Shown piece after piece: positions 63,000-64,000 of a stretch of 64,000 nucleotides of DNA (position 1 is its first letter; each line of letters opens with the position of its first letter). The notes under the pieces were generated by a model. The model was not told the origin of the DNA and made no database searches. It saw only the letters and a list, made by a program, of their open reading frames with translations. The DNA is taken from the NCBI GenBank assembly GCA_009693985.1, contig SHWE01000001.1, positions 26,526-90,525 on the forward strand, written 5' to 3'. The position numbers were made by a program, and so were the translations under genes. The stretch comes from Alphaproteobacteria bacterium (lineage in GTDB: Bacteria; Pseudomonadota; Alphaproteobacteria; Micropepsales; Micropepsaceae).

Positions 63000-63045
63000 T
63001 GTGAAATCGCGCGCAACTTTGACCCCACCGCTAAAGCCTTCCATC
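63000..63045 (+). repeat. Second copy of the IS21-type end, cut off by the IS6 element
   Basis: Identical to 58050-58095 over 46 bp except one base, and in the same orientation. The match stops exactly where the IS6-family terminal repeat begins at 63046, so the IS6 element was inserted into, or formed a junction with, this older end. Confidence 0.7.
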
Positions 63046-63852
63046 GGCATTGTCACATTAACTCGGCTGGTCTTTGGCGGCGGCCCTGAAGTAGCGCCTG
63101 TGGATGCAAGATATTTCTTTTAAACGTCACCGTTCTCCGCCTGGAGTCATCTGCCACGCGGTATGGCTCTACGCCCGGTTCACTCTGAGTTTTCGAGACG
63201 TAGAAGATCTCCTCGCGCAGCGCGGCCTCGACATCTCCTACGAAACCGTGAGGCGGTGGTTCCTTAAGTTTGGCCAGCCCATTGCCCGAAACCTGCGGCT
63301 AAAGCGACCGAAACCCAGTGACTACTGGCATCTGGACGAAATGGTCATTGTTATCCGTGGGAAACGGCATTGGTTGTGGCGTGCCGTGGATAATGAAGGC
63401 GAGGTTTTGGACTTCCTGGTGCAGTCGAAGCGTAACGCCAAAGCCGCGAAAAGATTGCTTCGTAAGCTCTTGAAGAAGCAGGGATGGGCTCCTTCCCGCA
63501 TGACAACCGACAGGCTCCGATCATATCCTGTCGCCTTCAGATCGATCGGCCTGACGGCGGAACATATCGACAATAAGCGATCAAATAATCGGGCGGAGAA
63601 CTCGCATCAACCGGTGCGACGACGCGAACGAAAGATGCAGAGATTCAAGTCGCCCGGATCCGCCCAGAGGTTTCTCAACATCCACTCCGCCGTCTACAAC
63701 ACCTTCTACATTCAACGTCATCTCGAAAACCGAACTCGATTCAAGACCCTTCGCGCCGGAGCATTCGGTGTATGGGAAAGTGCGGCCACAGCTGCCTGAA
63801 GAAATTAGGGATGCAGAATTCTGTGGCCTGCACTGATTAACGTGACAATGCC
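63046..63852 (+). mobile_element. IS6-family insertion sequence
   Basis: An 807-bp element with 16-bp terminal inverted repeats: left GGCATTGTCACATTAA, right (complement) GGCATTGTCACGTTAA, one mismatch. It carries a single transposase gene in the IS6 manner. The flanking 8 bp (CTTCCATC on the left, ATGGTCAG on the right) do not match, so there is no target duplication, as after a deletion or cointegrate resolution next to the element. Confidence 0.88.
63104..63799 (+). CDS. IS6-family DDE transposase
   Basis: A 231-residue transposase. The acidic triad is Asp78 (YWHLDEMV), Asp136 (MTTDRLRSY) and Glu165 (NRAENSHQP), with the typical N-terminal helix-turn-helix FRDVEDLLAQRGLDISYETV. It moves the element by replicative transposition. 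Complete, with normal length for the family, so probably active. It is the only gene in the element. Confidence 0.92.
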   Translation: MQDISFKRHRSPPGVICHAVWLYARFTLSFRDVEDLLAQRGLDISYETVRRWFLKFGQPIARNLRLKRPKPSDYWHLDEMVIVIRGKRHWLWRAVDNEGEVLDFLVQSKRNAKAAKRLLRKLLKKQGWAPSRMTTDRLRSYPVAFRSIGLTAEHIDNKRSNNRAENSHQPVRRRERKMQRFKSPGSAQRFLNIHSAVYNTFYIQRHLENRTRFKTLRAGAFGVWESAATAA

Positions 63853-63907
63853 ATGGTCAGGGCTTTCTGCTCTGCCCTCTACCCCTCGCAATGGCCGTGC
63901 CAGGATT

Positions 63908-63934
63908 CCTCATCCTGAGCCTGTCGAAGGATCA
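63908..63934. repeat. Rhizobial-type intergenic palindrome
   Basis: TCCTCATCCTGAGCCTGTCG followed by AAGGATC: the same core as in the composite repeat at 28243-28265, differing by one base. It sits directly at the 3' end of the partial gene at the right edge, overlapping its stop codon by a few bases. Confidence 0.6.
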
Positions 63935-64000
63935 GAGGAAATCGCGCAGCTCTTCGACCAGGCGCGGCAGCTCGGCCGCGCCATAGTGGACGGCCTCGCC
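63932..64000 (-). CDS. C-terminal end of a gene running off the right edge
   Basis: A minus-strand frame enters from the edge and ends with TGA at 63932; the 22 visible residues are GEAVHYGAAELPRLVEELRD followed by FL. High-GC codon use fits the core genome. Too short to name the protein. Confidence 0.5.
   Translation of the reverse strand, partial: GEAVHYGAAELPRLVEELRDFL

Overview
The window looks like a chromosomal segment of a high-GC, metabolically versatile alphaproteobacterium. The signs are a GTTC-N7-GTTC LexA box, dispersed GC-rich intergenic palindromes of the rhizobial kind, a complete lig-type protocatechuate 4,5-cleavage operon, an imelysin/DHOR/DUF1513 iron cluster and a trxB/Lrp pair. 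Genus cannot be named from the sequence alone. No rRNA, tRNA or CRISPR array was seen.

Region 1 (1-9.6 kb) is an aromatic-acid catabolic block. A plus-strand operon (FAH hydrolase, 4,5-dihydroxyphthalate-decarboxylase-like protein, class II aldolase, second FAH hydrolase) faces a minus-strand set (gentisate dioxygenase-like bicupin, two alpha/beta hydrolases, phthalate-type Rieske oxygenase, another bicupin; a bicupin paralogue runs off the left edge). One hydrolase has Ala where the nucleophilic Ser should be, and the gentisate dioxygenase-like gene has a perfect FNR/FixK-type box upstream. Region 2 (10.2-18.4 kb) is the plus-strand lig operon (ligK, DUF1932 oxidoreductase, ligJ, ligI, ligA, ligB, ligC), followed by an aldo/keto reductase and an M20 peptidase. 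Together the two regions could take a phthalate-like or hydroxybenzoate substrate to pyruvate, oxaloacetate and fumarate.

Region 3 (18.4-35.4 kb) is mixed housekeeping: tartronate semialdehyde reductase with glycerate kinase, an aspartate-type aminotransferase, an EF-G-like GTPase lacking the catalytic His, Dps, a methyltransferase, MsrP, TrxB/Lrp, a beta-propeller protein, an amidohydrolase and a zeta-class GST. Region 4 (35.4-41.6 kb) is an iron cluster with a Fur-like box: imelysin, multicopper oxidase, di-heme DHOR, imelysin, DUF1513. Region 5 (41.6-50 kb) has an RND pump, an MFS transporter, a 1-Cys peroxiredoxin, a 55-residue small protein and an ion-transporter-superfamily permease.

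Region 6 (50-64 kb) is accessory. It has two tandem members of an uncharacterised secreted-protein family (a third member and a fragment lie further right), a ClpP-like protease divergent from a Gln-rich repeat protein, a second Rieske oxygenase, relics of IS21-type ends and of a recombinase, and an SOS module (SRAP/YedK-like protein divergent from a Y-family polymerase plus a small Cys-rich protein, sharing one LexA box). An IS6-family element lies at the right edge. Four short genes (near 9.8, 22.2, 50.1 and 57.4 kb) are each broken by one lesion, either an in-frame stop or a one-base frameshift, with coding sequence intact on both sides.
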